Source of the DNA: Tetradesmus obliquus
Taxonomy: Eukaryota; Chlorophyta; Chlorophyceae; Sphaeropleales; Scenedesmaceae
NCBI GenBank assembly: GCA_030272155.1
Contig: CP126199.1
Location: 620,001-684,000, forward strand
DNA: 64,000 nucleotides
Reading direction: 5' to 3'
The notes beneath the pieces were generated by a model. That model was not told the origin of the DNA. It did not search any database and worked only from the letters and a program-made list of their open reading frames with translations. Of the stretch, positions 50,501 through 63,049 are shown piece after piece. Numbering within the stretch: the stretch's first letter is position 1; each line of letters opens with the position of its first letter. The translations under genes and the position numbers were made by a program.

Positions 50501-53500
50501 TCGGGCGTGTCTTAGTGGGCAGCACTAGCACAGCAGTGTCAAAGCTTGCGATGCACAGCCAGCTGCCGCTGCTGGCTGCTGTGCCAGCATCTGCATCTGC
50601 TGCTGCCAGCGCAGCACCTGCCACCGGCTGCCGCTGCTCCTCAGCACTGCTGCTGCTGTCAAGATCTAGATCTAGAATTGCTCGCAGTGGCACAGGCGGC
50701 AGCGTTGTTGCAGTGAGGTCATCAGCAGGCAGCGGGATGGCTGTGTTTTTCAGCGTAGCCAGCAGTGGGGCCACGCGAGCGAGCTCCAAATGGTGCTGCT
50801 GGCGCAGCTGCTGTGCAAGCTGCTGCTGCAGCTGCTTGAGCGGCGCAAAGGCTGCAACAGTGGCTGCGCTGCTGCCGGGCTTGCTGGCACGCCCTGCTGC
50901 AGCTGCAGTGGTGGAGCCTGGCTGCCGTGCTGTGCCTCCTGAAGCCTGCCCCTCCTGCTGCTGCTGCTGCTGCTGCTGCGGGTCCTCCACTGCCTGCAGC
51001 AGCTCAGCCGGCAGCTGCTGCAGCGCCGCCAGCAGGCTGTGCAGCTGCGGCAGTATCTGCTGCCTGAAGGCAGCCTCGTCTGGTGAGCCTGGGGGTGCGG
51101 CCTCTGCTGCTGCCAGGTGCTGCTGCAGCAGCGAGCGCACAGGAGCCATCACAGTGTGGTACCTGGGAGCAGCCAGCAGGCAGGCGATTGATGCTGTTGA
51201 TGTGTTCCTGAGAAGACGCATAAGCTCATGGCGGTTACGTTGGGTGCGCAATTTGCGGTGTATAGGAACGAGCAGCACATGACTAGCCAGGTGCCAGTTT
51301 CAATGCAGGAAGCATTACAACAGGGGGCTGGCGCGCCCCGCCATGTCTGCTGCTGGTGCTGCGCGCACCTGTTTGTGATGAGCTCAATGCGTCGCTCCTT
51401 GACCAGTCCCTGCTGCACCAGCCGCGCAGCATCAGCCTGCACACAGCACAACAACACAGCACAGCGGGTCACACAAATACTCAACTTAGCAGCGTGCTCA
51501 GCTGCTACGGGTTACAGAACCAATCCAGCAACCCTACATATTATACAGGAAGCAGTCAACCGTACAGCACAGAGGAAGACAGGCAGGGGCTGCAGAGCGC
51601 CGCACTGTGCCAGCGCAGCAGGATGAGAATGCAATCAAGCTTCCCCCCCACCTGCAGCGCCAGCAGCTTGCAGGCCCAGCTCCGGCAGCAGTCCCGCCCA
51701 CTCCACACAAGGTGAAACTAATATCAAATTTATCAAACAAACCCTTGCTAATACTGCAGGTTTCCCGCCCACCTGCAGCGCCAGCAGCTTGCGGTCCACC
51801 TCTAACCCCAGCTCGCCCAGCAGCCCCGCCCACGCCTCCCTAGGGGTGACCGTCAGCGCCTCCAGCGCGCCAGCCATGGCGGCAGTGTCAGCCAGCAGCC
51901 GCGGCTGGCGCGCCTGCAGCTGAGACAGCACTGCGGCCAGCTCCGGCGGCGGCTGCAGCGGCAGCAGCAGCAGTCACAGCAGAGCAGGCACGATGTCGTC
52001 GGGCCGACAACAGCGCCTACAGCACTAAGCACACACTACATCAAGCTGCATGTGTCAACCAATGTTCAACTGTGCCACAAATCAGCGATTATATCATCCA
52101 ACCATCGCTGGTGAGGAGCTCGCAGCTGCGCTGCAGCCAGACGCCATCTGAGAGTAGTGTTGTGCCAGTACACTGGTAGGGTCTTCCTGTTTTCCCGTGA
52201 AAACCCCTACACAACAGGGACAACGAGCATTGACGCCGCAGCCAGCGCCCACCTCCTGGCCGGCCTCCTGCGCCGCCCGCACTTCAACGATCAGCGGGTA
52301 CAGCACCGAGCACGGCACCACCCGAGCCAGCCCCGTCAGCAGCCCCTGCACCAGCCCCCGCACAGCAGCACTGCCATGCTGCAGCTGCCCCAGCAGCTGA
52401 GGTGTCAGCACCTGCCATGCTGCTGCTGGGCAACTGCCCAGCGCCTGCTGAAGCTGCGGCTGCAGCGCCTCGCCGTGCTGCAGGATTGTTTCTAACAGCC
52501 GCAGCAGCACACCTAAGCCCTGCTCTGGTGAGGCCAGTGCCTTTGCGTTCACTGCTACTGCAAGGTAGTTGCAGTACGCCTCTACGGCTGCGGCCAGCAG
52601 CTGCGCATGACCCTGCTGCTGCTGCTGATCCTGCTCGATGCTGCTAGCTAAGCTATAAAGCAAGTCGCCGTACGCCTTCCATGGTGCTGCTGCTGCCGGC
52701 GCTGCTGCCACAGCAGCGGCACAGCAGGCTGCGGCTGGCACATAGCCAGCTGGCAGCACATCAATAGCATCGGCACACTGGGCAGCAGTCACAGCACTGT
52801 AGCCGACACCTTTTGTGGGTGTGCCGTGCTGCATCTGTTGCTCAGCTGTCACCTGTCCCCAGCTGCTATGGGCTGCGGCTTGCCAGTTCACGTCCTGCAC
52901 AGCAGGAAGGCTGGCTGCCGTCTCAGGAGCCAGCAGCTGCGCTAGTGAGAGGTAGGCTGCTGCCAATGCCGCTGAACCACCTGCAATGCTGCTGCTGCTG
53001 CTGCTGGTTGGGGCGAAGGCGCCATGCTTCTTGAGCATTGCCATGTGGGCAGCAACCGCCTCTTGCAGTGCTTCATTGGCGCTGCTGCTGCTGCTGCTGT
53101 TGCTGCTGCTGGCTGGAAGGTCCAGCTTGCACCGCAGCAGCTGCAGCCACAGCCGCTCATCTTCTGAGCTGCAGCCAGCACTGTCAGCTAGCCGCAGCAG
53201 CCGTTGCTGCATGCTGATGCAGCCAGCAGCATTGGAGGCTAGCAGTGCCTCCCGCAGCAGCAGCTTCAGGGCGTGATGGGTGCTGCTGCCGCCACCAGAG
53301 GCAGTACTGCTGCCGTTGCTGCTGTTACCTGCTGCATTTAGTACCTGTCAGGCAGCATGGCAGCACAACAGAGTGGGTCAGTGCTGGCTTCATACTCAGT
53401 CTGTTGCAACAAGTGCATCACAGCTCAGACGCTTCCCACCCATGGGTGCAACACAAAAGCGTGATGTGTGGGCATGGTATGGCTGTTTCCGCACCTGTAT

Positions 53501-54212
53501 CAGTGGCGTTGCATAGCGAACATCAACAAAACGACTGCCCTGCAGCTGCCCATTGCAGAGCAGAGCCGCATCCCAGCAGCAACTGCCGGCAATGCTGCTG
53601 GACTCATCCAGGCCCTGGTTAGCGTGCTGCATGTGCGGCAGCGCCTGCAGCAGCTGCGTTACTGCCGCAAAATTCGCATCATCTCCCTGCTGCGCTTGCT
53701 GCTGCAGTTGGCCTGCCAGCGCGCCATGCAACAGCTGCAGTACAGCCGGTTGCTGCCAACGCCACGCATGGCTGCTGTTGCTGCTACTGCAGGCAGCCAG
53801 GATGTGCTGGGGGCTGCTGAGCTCCTGCAGCTGAGCCTGCACCTCTGCCAGCACCACTGCCAGCTGCTGCTGCTCCACCTGCACTGGCAGACCCTGCTGC
53901 TGCCGCACTACAAGCCCCTGTTGTTGCTGCAGCAGTGAGGGAGAGGCACTGTGAGTGGCAGCAGACTCAAGCGCTGCGAGGGCGTTCAAGAGTGTGTGGG
54001 CTGTCGACGTCAAGCCAGGCACCTGGCAGCAGTCTGATGTAAACAGCATGCGGCCAGGCGCGCGCTGCTGGCCCCTGTACTGTTGCTGTTGCTGCTGCCG
54101 CTGATCTGCCACTTGCCACTGCTGCAGGGCAGCGATGCCTGCGGCACCTGCAAATGACCAGTGCTGCACACCAACCTCTTGCTGCTGCTCCTGCAAGGGC
54201 TGCACGCCCTGC

Positions 54213-54260
<48 letters not shown>

Positions 54261-56701
54261 GACAGCCCGGCCAGTCCCCGCCAGTCCCCCACAGCAGCAT
54301 AACATGCTGCCATCTGCTCAGCCAGGAAGCTCCTCAAGGAGTGCCCCAGGGGGATACTGCAGGCCTCCGACTGCAGGTAGGCTGCATGCAGCGCCAGTGC
54401 TGCCTCATATCGGCCCTCAGCCTGCGCAGCCGCACCACGCATCCACGACAGCAGCAGTAGCGTGCTGGCAGTGCTGTGCTGCGCTGCACTTACACCTGCA
54501 GGGCCTGCAGCTGCTGTATGTTTACCTGCGGTAAAGTCATCTTCTGGTTGAGGTTGAGGTTCTTCAGTCACATCGCCAAGCCCTAAACCGCTGCTGCCAG
54601 CATCTAAGCTGAGGTCCAGCGCGTAAAACCTGCTCACAGCCCTCCACGTTGCATAAAAGGTGCTGTGGGTCCATGCCTGCAGCCCGGATATGGAGGCAGC
54701 CTCGCCTTGCTGCACTAGCGCATCAACAAGCAGCAGCAGCGCAGACAGCACGGGTGCAGCCAGGCGCAGCAGCGAAGCCTGGAACGCTTGGCTGAGTGCC
54801 TTCAGCTGATCCTGCAGCATCCCTGCACTGCTGCTGCTGCTGCTGCCAGGTTGGCTATCTGTTGTGCTGGCAGCACCAGCAGCTGCTGCTGCATGTCTAC
54901 TCCTGATCTTAGTTTGCTCGCCAGGTGTAGGAGATGACGCACGGCCAGTGTTCTGCTGCTGCTGCTGCAGCTGCTGGCTCCGCGGCAGCTTGCCTTGCTG
55001 CTGCTTGCCATGTCTCCCCCGCCGCTCTGCTTGCTGCTGCTGCTGCTGCTGTTGCGGGCCGCCGCCGAGTCCTGTGATCGCTGCAGCAGCTGCTGCCGAC
55101 GCCGCCGCTGCTGCTGCTGCGCTGCTGGCACCTGCCTCGCGCTGCCGCCTGTCCCTCTCGCGCTGCTCTTCCTGCTGCTGGTGCTGCTGGCGCAGCTGCT
55201 GCTGCTGTGCGGTGTAGTGAGCTGTCAGGGACTTGAGGCTTGCAGCCAGCTCCTGCAGGCGGGCCATGCCATGGTAGATGGTGTGCTGCTGTGCACCTGC
55301 TGCTGCTGACAGGCACAGCAGGCTGTCACGCACTCGGCTGAGCCAGTCATCACACACCTACAGTTGCAGCAGCGCAGACAATGCATCAGCAGGGTGATGA
55401 GGCAGAGACGAAGACGGGCTGGTGAGCGACACGCAGGTTGCTGTTTGGAGGTCAGCAGCTGTTGCTGGCATCAGCGCTGAAAGCAGCGATAGTTACTTGT
55501 CACACAACCCTGCCAGCTTCCTGCCGCCTTACCTTCTTGTTGCCTGCAAAGAATGCCATCACTGCCTTGCCCACTGCAGGCCGCATACTGCTGCCCTCAG
55601 CAGCAGCGTGCATGTTCACTTCTAAAGCCAGCATGAAATCCAGCAGTGACATTGCAGCAGCTTCAGACTCTAGCCGCTGCTGCTCAGCAGCCCGCAGTGC
55701 CTGCATTGCTTCTTGCTGCTGTACAGTGCTACTGGCTGTGCTGTCCACATCCTGATGGTAGTGACGCGAGCCACCACCTGTGCTTGCTGCTGCTGCCGCT
55801 GCCGCTGCTGCCGCTGCTGGGTAAGGGCTCAAGGCTCTGGCGCCTGCTGCTGGCATCTGCAGCAGCTGCTGCGGCTCTGATTGCTGCTGCTGCTGCCCGT
55901 CCTGCTCCCCTTCCCCAGCTGCCTGCTGCTGCTGCTGCTGTGGCAGCAGCTTTTGCAGCTGCTGCTGCGTCTGCTGCTGCCAGGCGCGCTGCGCAGCAGC
56001 TGCGGAGCCGTCGCAGCGCAGCTTAGTCAGCATGCTGTGCAGCAGCTTCTCGAGTGTGTTGAAGCTCTGCGTTGGATTTCCTAAGTGTGTGCGCAGCCTT
56101 ACAGCCACACAATGCTTAGCAGCCTCCTGCAGCAGCAGCCATGCAGTCACAGCAGCAGAGTCCAGCGACTCGAACGTTACAGCAGCACCCTTGCTGCTGC
56201 TGCTGCTGCTGCTGCGGCGGCTGCTGCTTGTAGTGCCCAGGGCGCCAGGTGGCAGCACAGGTAGGGACTGTGCCAGGCGGTGCAGCGCCTCTGCTGCTGC
56301 ATGCCACTGCATCAGCTGCTGCTGCTGGTCCTGCAGCAGCAGCCCAGTCTGGGCAGCAGCAGTAGGTTGGCGGCGCTGCAGCAGCAGCGGTGACGCGTGC
56401 ATCTGCTGCTCAAAGAGCTGCGCTAGCTGTGCAGGCTTGAAGCCCCGCTGCTGCGGCTGCAGTGCAGCTGCCCTGAGCCACGCGTTGCTGCTGTTGCTGC
56501 TGCTGCTGATTGCTGTTGCTGCTTCAACTGGTGCCCCAGCTGCTGCCAAAAGGTACAGCGGCAGAGCCATGCTTACAGTGTGTTTCTGGGCTGTTGCTAC
56601 TTGAATGTCCAGGTCTGAGCAGCGGCTCATCAGCAGCTGCAGCAGCACAGGCAGATGCTGCAGCGGGCTGTGGTGTGTGAAGTGCTGGCAAGTGCCCATG
56701 T

Positions 56702-56735
<34 letters not shown>

Positions 56736-57374
56736 AGCCAACTGATGTCCGGTTTCTCGCAGCCGCAGTGACTGGGCCAGCTGTGCTGCTGTCTCAACTG
56801 CAGTGCTGCGCACAGCAGGAGCGGCAGCACTGCCTGCAGCTCTCAGCACACCTAACACCTGCTGCCAAAGACCTTCATCTACATGCACAGACACGCTGAA
56901 AGCATTGTTGCACACACTTTGCTGCTGCTGCTGTTGGTCCTGCTGCAGAACCACACCAGGCAGTGCTGCCACTGCCGCGCACTGAGACGCCAAAGCCACC
57001 CCTGGTGTAAGCGCCAGCAGCTGCAGCGCCTCAAGCAGCAGCTGCCTCGCGCCAGGCTCTGCAGCATCCGGCCTGCTGTCACCGCTGCTGCTGCTGCTGC
57101 TGCTGCTGCCTGCCGCAGCTGCATCAGAGTCGCTGTCTGTATGTGGCTGCATTCCAGACACCAACTGCAGCAATGCTTGCAGCACAGCCAGCAGCTGCTT
57201 TGTCACATCTTCATCACCCAGCAGGCCTGGTGCCGCCCCAGCCTGCAGCAGCTGCTGCATGCAGCGCAGCACACTCAGTGCTGTGGCCTGCGCTGCGGCA
57301 GCAGCATGAGCTGCGACTGCCTGTGTGCTGCTCAATTGTGAGCCTGGTGCTGCCTCGCCGTGTGCAGCATGAAC

Positions 57375-57412
<38 letters not shown>

Positions 57413-57823
57413 TGCTGCTGGATGCCCAAGCCTCCAGCAGCACAAGGTCAAACAGCAGCAGCGACAGCAGCTGCTGCTCGCTGAGGCTGCTGTACTGATG
57501 CTGCGCAAGGCCTAGCTCTGTTTCTGCTGCGCTGTCATCCTGCTGCTGCTGCTGCTTGTCAGCCTTGCCTGCTGCTGCACTGCCTGCTGTGCTGATGCTC
57601 GTGCGGCTGCTGCCAGCAGCAGCGTGCATGGCTGCGAAGCATTCACTCACAGCTGTCAGCTCTTGCAGGACTGCCTCAATGAGTGGTTTGCCTGGAGGCC
57701 TGCTGCTGCTGCTGCTGCTATCGTGCCTCTGGCCTGGTGGCGCTGGCTGCAGCAGCAGTGCTGCTGTGTACAGCGGGCCTGCTGCAGCCTGCACATCTGG
57801 CACAGACAGGTACCTGAAAGGCA

Positions 57824-57859
<36 letters not shown>

Positions 57860-60800
57860 GGCAGAGCACATCATCAGACACACAGAAAGTGCTCCTGCAA
57901 CAGGGGTGCCTGAGTGCATGTGTGCATGTCTGTGCCTAGCCATGCTTAAAACATGCAAGCTGCCAATGAATACCATGGCCCCCCGTCCCCTCCCCCAGAA
58001 CCAACCAAAGAACAAAGCAAGGCTCACCAAAGACTTTGCCTTGCTTCAGAGCATACCCAGCGACCATGACAACACACCCACCAGATAAAAGCCATGCAAT
58101 TGTGCTGATGATGCGAGCCAAACAGGAGATTGTAAACGGGATGGACTAAAAAAGTCACAGGCATCTAAGCACACCACAGCATCCCACCTCAGGTGCAGCG
58201 TGTCGCTGAACAGCTGCTCAGGCAGTTTCACACACAGCTCCTGCAGCCAGCGCTGCTGCTGCTGCTGCTGCTGTTGCTGATGCTGATGCTGCTTGCAGAG
58301 ACTGGCCAAGCCAGCCACAGCCTTGCTCATGCTGTCCAGCAGAGCAGCGGCATCCTTTTTTGACAGCTGCTGCAGCTTCAATGTGCGTAGCACTGCTGCC
58401 CAGGCGCTGTCAAACACTGCTGCTGCTGTACTACTGTGGCCTGCGCCAGCTGCCGATACAACTTTATCGCTCTCGCTGTTGTTCCCCTGAACTGCGTCAG
58501 CTGGAGCTGCAGCCTGCTCACTGCTGTCTTCTCGGCCTGCCTCAACTGCAGCTGCTGCAGCAGCAGCATCCATGGCTGTTGACTGCCACAGCACCAGCAT
58601 AAGCGAGGCCAGAGATGCTGCTGCCTCACAAGCGCCAGCTTCCGCTCCATCATCATCCGCACCCGCACAGAACCGCGCATGTGCCGTGGCCATCAGCGCA
58701 GCAGCATCACCTATCAAGGCCTGGCAGCTGGGCAGCCTGCCCGCTGCATGCAAGATGGCCAATAGGCAGGACAGCAGCGCCAGGAACTTCTGCTGCTGCT
58801 GCTCAGCGCTGTCGCCCTCGCCCTCAACCTGCTGCTGCTGCTGCTGCTCTCCTTGTGAGTTGTCTGCAGGCTCCGCTGCTAATGCGCCTGCAACTGCTAT
58901 GCCTGCAGCAGCACCGTGCACTTGCTCCTCCTGCCTCACATCCTTCTGCTCTCGCTGCTGTGTCTCATCTGCTGCCGCTGCTGCTGCAGGAGGTGGGGGC
59001 AGCAGCTGCGTCAGGTCGGCAAGCAGCTTGCTGCTCACATCAGCCACCAGCTGCGGCTCAGCCAGCCAGCAGGCCTTGCAGGAGGACAGCACCCGCGTGA
59101 TGAGCTGCCTGCAAGCCACAGCACAGCATACAAGAGCGCAGAACAAAATGCAATGTTCAGCTGACTGTGTGCAGAAGGCAGGCCAGCAGGCCTTGCAGGA
59201 CGCCAGCACCCGCGCGGTGAGCTGCCTACAACAGCGCAAACAGCGCGAACAGCGCAGCTCAGCAAGCAGGCATGCGGCCATGACGAGATACTCATGCGCA
59301 AATGCTCACGCACATGGATATCACCGCATTCCCTCTAATGCACCCAGATGCTCTTAAGCTTTTGGAGAATCGGTGTGTACAGGACCATAAAGCACACGCG
59401 CGCACCCTGAGCACATAGCAGAGCGCATGCACAGCTGCTGCTAGCTGATGGTTGCTGCACCAAGTGCACCAACCCAGCTTGACAGCACAGGTAGCTCGTA
59501 GACAGTGGCAACAGTTTTGCAACCAAAAGGTATGTTATTCACGCACCTGTCCCTGTTGGGCAGGCCAGGCTCCAGTGACCAGCCCAGCAGCAGGTCCAGC
59601 AAGTCACGCAGCACGGCACCTGAGGTAGCAGCAGCAGCAGCAGCAGTAAGAGTGATGCACAAGCGCAAGTACGAGCACAACGAAAATCAGGAAAACACGA
59701 AGAGTACAGGTGTTATCATTCAACGCAGCGATGGACGAAGCAATCAGAGGCGTTGTACTCCTGGCGGGGAGCTTGCTGCGAGCAGTTCTAAAAGGGTAGA
59801 GAGTGCAGATGCATCACCCGCATGCATATTGCATGCCAGCCAACAAACATACATTCAACTGCTGGGCAATGCAGACAACAACTTGCCAATGTCCCATGAT
59901 GCGGCTGCAGCCACACTGCACCTGTGATGACCGAAGCATCCATCCGGATGACCTCCAGCAGCAGCTGCAGCAGCGGCGCCAGCAGCTGAGGTGGTGTAGT
60001 CACAGCCTCCAGCAGCTCCTGCACTGCAGACACCACTGCGCTGCCATGCTGCCGCAGCTGCTGCGCTGCTGCCTCTGGTACTGGGGCAACCAGCAGCGGC
60101 GGCTGCCCGGCACTGCTGCTGCTGTTGCTGCTGCCAGCGTCCGTGCTACTGCCGGCTAATGCAACAGCTGCTGCTGATGATGATGATGATGTGGTGCCAG
60201 TTGTGCTGGCTTGTGCAGCAGGTGTGCAGCTAGGCAGCTGCTGTAGTGCGTAGATGAGTGTTTTGCAGATCAGCGCCTGCAGCTGCAGTGGTGCTGGGCT
60301 GCCGGTGGGCAGGGGGACTCTGCCAGTGAGCAGCGGCAGCAGCCAGTCAAACAGCAGGCCTGGAGGGGGCACTGGTGGGCCAGCAGGCATGCCAGCTGCT
60401 GCTGGTGGGGTTTGCTGCTGCTGCTGCCTCTGCGGGGGATTGCTTGTGGTGCCGGAGCTGGCAGCAGCAGCAGCAGTAGCAGTAGTGGTGGTGGTGGGTG
60501 CAGCAGCTGCTGCCCCAGCTGCGCTGTCTGCGGTGGTGGTGGTGGTGCTCTCAGATGAAGTGGCAGCAGCAGCTGAGGATGCCGCATCATCTGCTGCTGC
60601 TGCTGCCGCCCTGCTGGACGCGACAAGGCCGCCGACCATGCCCAGCAGCGGTGCCACTGCTGCAGGCAGCTGCGGGTTGGGGTCCCACATACAGGCCACC
60701 AGGTGCGGCCAGCCAGCCAGGAACCATGGCAGCATTGCGACAGCAAGGCCGGGCCTGCAGGAGCATGCGGTGTGGAATTGAGTAAAGTGGCAGCAATGCA

Positions 60801-61862
60801 TTGCTCGTCAGCAAGAGTGTGCTGCATTGCACTGGCGGATATGCAGGGCACTGTTGCACCCCCATTACAGGGCTGTGGTTACTGTAGATTATGTGAGCAC
60901 GCTGCCAAGAGAATCAATACGGCTGCATCCTGCATGCCTTTGCAGTACACATGAATATATGCAGGCGACCGCTGCTGTTCAATGCTTGCTACCCTTGCCT
61001 GTTGGCTTGGTGGGAAGCCATCACGGCATGCAGCTTGGACAGAGAAACAACCCGGGCTTCCTGCAGGCCAGACATGTATGAGTCACAGCAATTGCTTACT
61101 TAATTACTTATTGACCAGCAAAACAATTGAGTTCAGTGCAAGTCCTGCAAACTGGGGCGGGTGGCTGCAGGCAAGCAGGTGGGCAGTACACTGCAACCGA
61201 CAGCACAGAGGACAGCAGTTCCTGCAAGCGCACAGGCTGCCATTGCAGCCTAAGAAGCATGTGCTCACCGGGGGCGCAGATGCATCCTGCGCTATGCTGA
61301 CTTCTCTCTGCAAGCTCATGACAGCTGGGTGTGGCCCTGGCTGCCTGCTGCTGCTGCTTGCAGGAACAGCAGCAGCAGGGGCCTGCCTGCTGTGCTGGTG
61401 GTGGGCAGGCATGGGGAGTGGGGTGCGCTGATCAGCGGCTGCTGCTGGCCTGTCAGGTGCCCATATAGTCACGTAGGTACTGACTTACCCTGCCTGCGGA
61501 GCAATGCCCGGTTTGAGCAAGACTGGCGTCCAAGGCAGTAGCAGTTGAATGCTGCTGCCTGCTGCGGGCTGCCGCACCTGGGGATCCCAAACAGCAGCCA
61601 GATGGACCACTAACGCTTGAAGATGCGATGTCAGCGCGGTTCTGGGGAATAGCTGCCATTTCAAGCAGCTACGAGGCTCAGCCCGAAAATGCAGTGCGCA
61701 TGGCGGGCCGAGCGTGTGTAGACAAAATCGCGTGGCCGGTGAGTTCGGTAGCTTTATAGAAGGTTGAGAGCCAACATTGATGACGTGGACGATCTGAGTG
61801 GCAAGATATGTGGCATGTTGCTTGGGGTTTGAATCATCTACAGCTCCTGTTACTGTTGCCAT
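41384..61862 (-). CDS. SMG1: SMG1 serine/threonine kinase (PIKK, nonsense-mediated decay)
   Basis: PI3K-related kinase that phosphorylates UPF1 in nonsense-mediated mRNA decay. Seventeen exons (transcript order): 61489-61862, 59922-60754, 59547-59619, 58188-59108, 55533-57813, 53495-55357, 52253-53344, 51773-51952, 51369-51436, 49889-51162, 49346-49653, 48751-48959, 47250-47989, 43599-47011, 43013-43145, 41972-42609, 41384-41815. Every phase closes; about 4,943 aa (human about 3,660). LLDLLLGWSLEPGL near 410 matches the SMG1 N-terminal helical region. The kinase has LPTKTRPKRLRLL, AFLLKGRDDLRVDERLMQF (Lys), YSITPLGRRAGLVQWV, then GLGDRHLDNLLLD (catalytic Asp/Asn) and LLHIDFSVCFDKG..VPELVPFRLT near 3040-3085. 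A long insert of about 1,800 aa precedes the C-terminal FATC (TSVDKLSRMYEGWAAWL), the SMG1 hallmark. Low-complexity Ala/Gln/Ser tracts inflate the length. The first exon is the least certain. Confidence 0.9.
42700..42726 (-). repeat. Copy of SMG1 penultimate exon start
   Basis: ATCCACACCATCAGGCATGC|CTGCA repeats the exon start and acceptor at 42590-42616, offset 109 bp (boundary 42718 against 42609). It lies in the upstream intron. Confidence 0.8.
43250..43360 (-). repeat. Two copies of the SMG1 exon starting at 43145
   Basis: Minus-strand GTGCTGTCTGGGCTGGTCAC (VLSGLVT) recurs at boundaries 43259 and 43344 (spacings 114 and 85). The far copy has a valid CTTCAG acceptor. In the middle copy the acceptor AG is destroyed by one substitution (CTTCAC). 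Confidence 0.88.
48085..48520 (-). repeat. Four copies of the SMG1 exon starting at 47989
   Basis: Minus-strand AG|GATGGAGGAGCGGCAGCAGC-type copies at about 48101, 48276, 48386 and 48510 (spacings 112, 175, 110, 124). Each encodes RMEE(L/R)QQP and each keeps an AG acceptor except for small context changes. They also share flanking intron text such as CACCAGCAGGGTGGCGC. Confidence 0.92.
49222..49290 (-). repeat. Copy of the SMG1 kinase exon end, with donor
   Basis: Encodes GVPELVPFWLTGMMQ|GTGCGT against the real GVPELVPFRLTGMMQ|GTAGGC; donor boundary 49232 against 49346 (114 bp). It is in the downstream intron. Confidence 0.9.
51640..51705 (-). repeat. Copy of the SMG1 exon ending at 51773
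   Basis: Minus-strand codons WAGLLPELGL then a Leu/Ala-type end before GTGGGG, against the real WAGLLGELGLEVDRKLLALQ. Donor boundary 51652, 121 bp from the real one. Confidence 0.85.
59160..59230 (-). repeat. Copy of the SMG1 exon starting at 59108
   Basis: Minus-strand TGTAG|GCAGCTCACCGCGCGG encodes QLTARVLASCKACWPA against the real QLITRVLSSCKACWLA. Boundary 59225, 117 bp upstream in the intron, acceptor AG kept. Confidence 0.9.
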
Positions 61863-63049
61863 GTATTGAAGTCTATGCAACTGCAGACAATCGCACGCCC
61901 ATTGCCCTGCATCATCAGGTTTTCTGCCAGCTTGTCATGTGCTTGGGCATTTGAAGTGCATGCCAACCTCAGCAGGTTGGACAACCCTTGTCCTTGCCAT
62001 GAGTCGTACCCAACAGCGGTTACATGGGTTGCCAACAATGCTGGTTGCCTTCACCATACCACTTTTTGCACAACAAGCCGCACTGCTGTTACCACAGCAC
62101 CACTTCAAGCTGTGCTGGAGCCAGGTCAGCCATTCTAGCCCTTCAGATTCGCTGACAGGTCACCTCAGGCCACCCAAGAGCTTGCATCCGAAGGCGCGTC
62201 GCGCAAGCAGACTGCCAGCCTGAGCAACTCTCAAGGCCAAATCTCAAGGCCAGCCGTCTCATGCTGTGCCCGCCGCGGGCTCAGGCTCAGTCGTATTATG
62301 ACTGTTACATGAGGGGACACCACACGTTTCTGAGCCACTAGTACGCAGTTAGCAATCATGACGTTATCAGCTGGTGCGACACCTGCTGATACCAGCATGA
62401 CAGCACATGCTCTACAGAATGCCTCCGTGCATGCCTGACACATGTTCTTCCACTACATGATGATCAGACACCTTGCAATCACAAACACAGACAGGCACCA
62501 ACCTGAGCAACACAGCAGCAATTACTGGAGTAAAAAGACAGAACATCATGTATGATACACTGCTATGGCACCACAAATCCTTTTTCTTGAAAGCAGTTCA
62601 GTTTGAGTGATCACCATGGTACGCCAGTTGTGCCCTAGCACCCCCCAGCACTGTGCAAGAGCAAAGGCTGAAGGTCAACTCCATTTAATGTTTCAAGTAG
62701 ACGCAACTTGCTTGAAGTAACACCACATTTATATGTGCTATGGCAGGTGTTGCAGGCACGCGCTGTCTACGGGCCTGCCGCTGCACACTGTGACTGTGCT
62801 GCTGAGGCGAGCGGGCTGCTGGTCAAGAACAGGTTGGCAGCACAGCATCATCCACACAAAACAGGCTGCAGGCAACACAGCTGCTGTTGAGTGCCACCAC
62901 ATCTCACCGACATAGCACAGCTAGCAGAACGCAACAAACACATGCAGCAACCTTGCGAATCACGCCCTGCAGGCATGCACTTGGTGCCATTACGGCTGCA
63001 GCACTGCGGTGCTCCTGCACAGCAACTGCCATCATTAAATTTGCCAAGG
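61863..63049. other. Upstream of SMG1; no gene recognised
   Basis: Short frames only. A 3' exon of the minus-strand gene containing the 63-64 kb array could lie here, but I cannot identify it. Confidence 0.4.
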
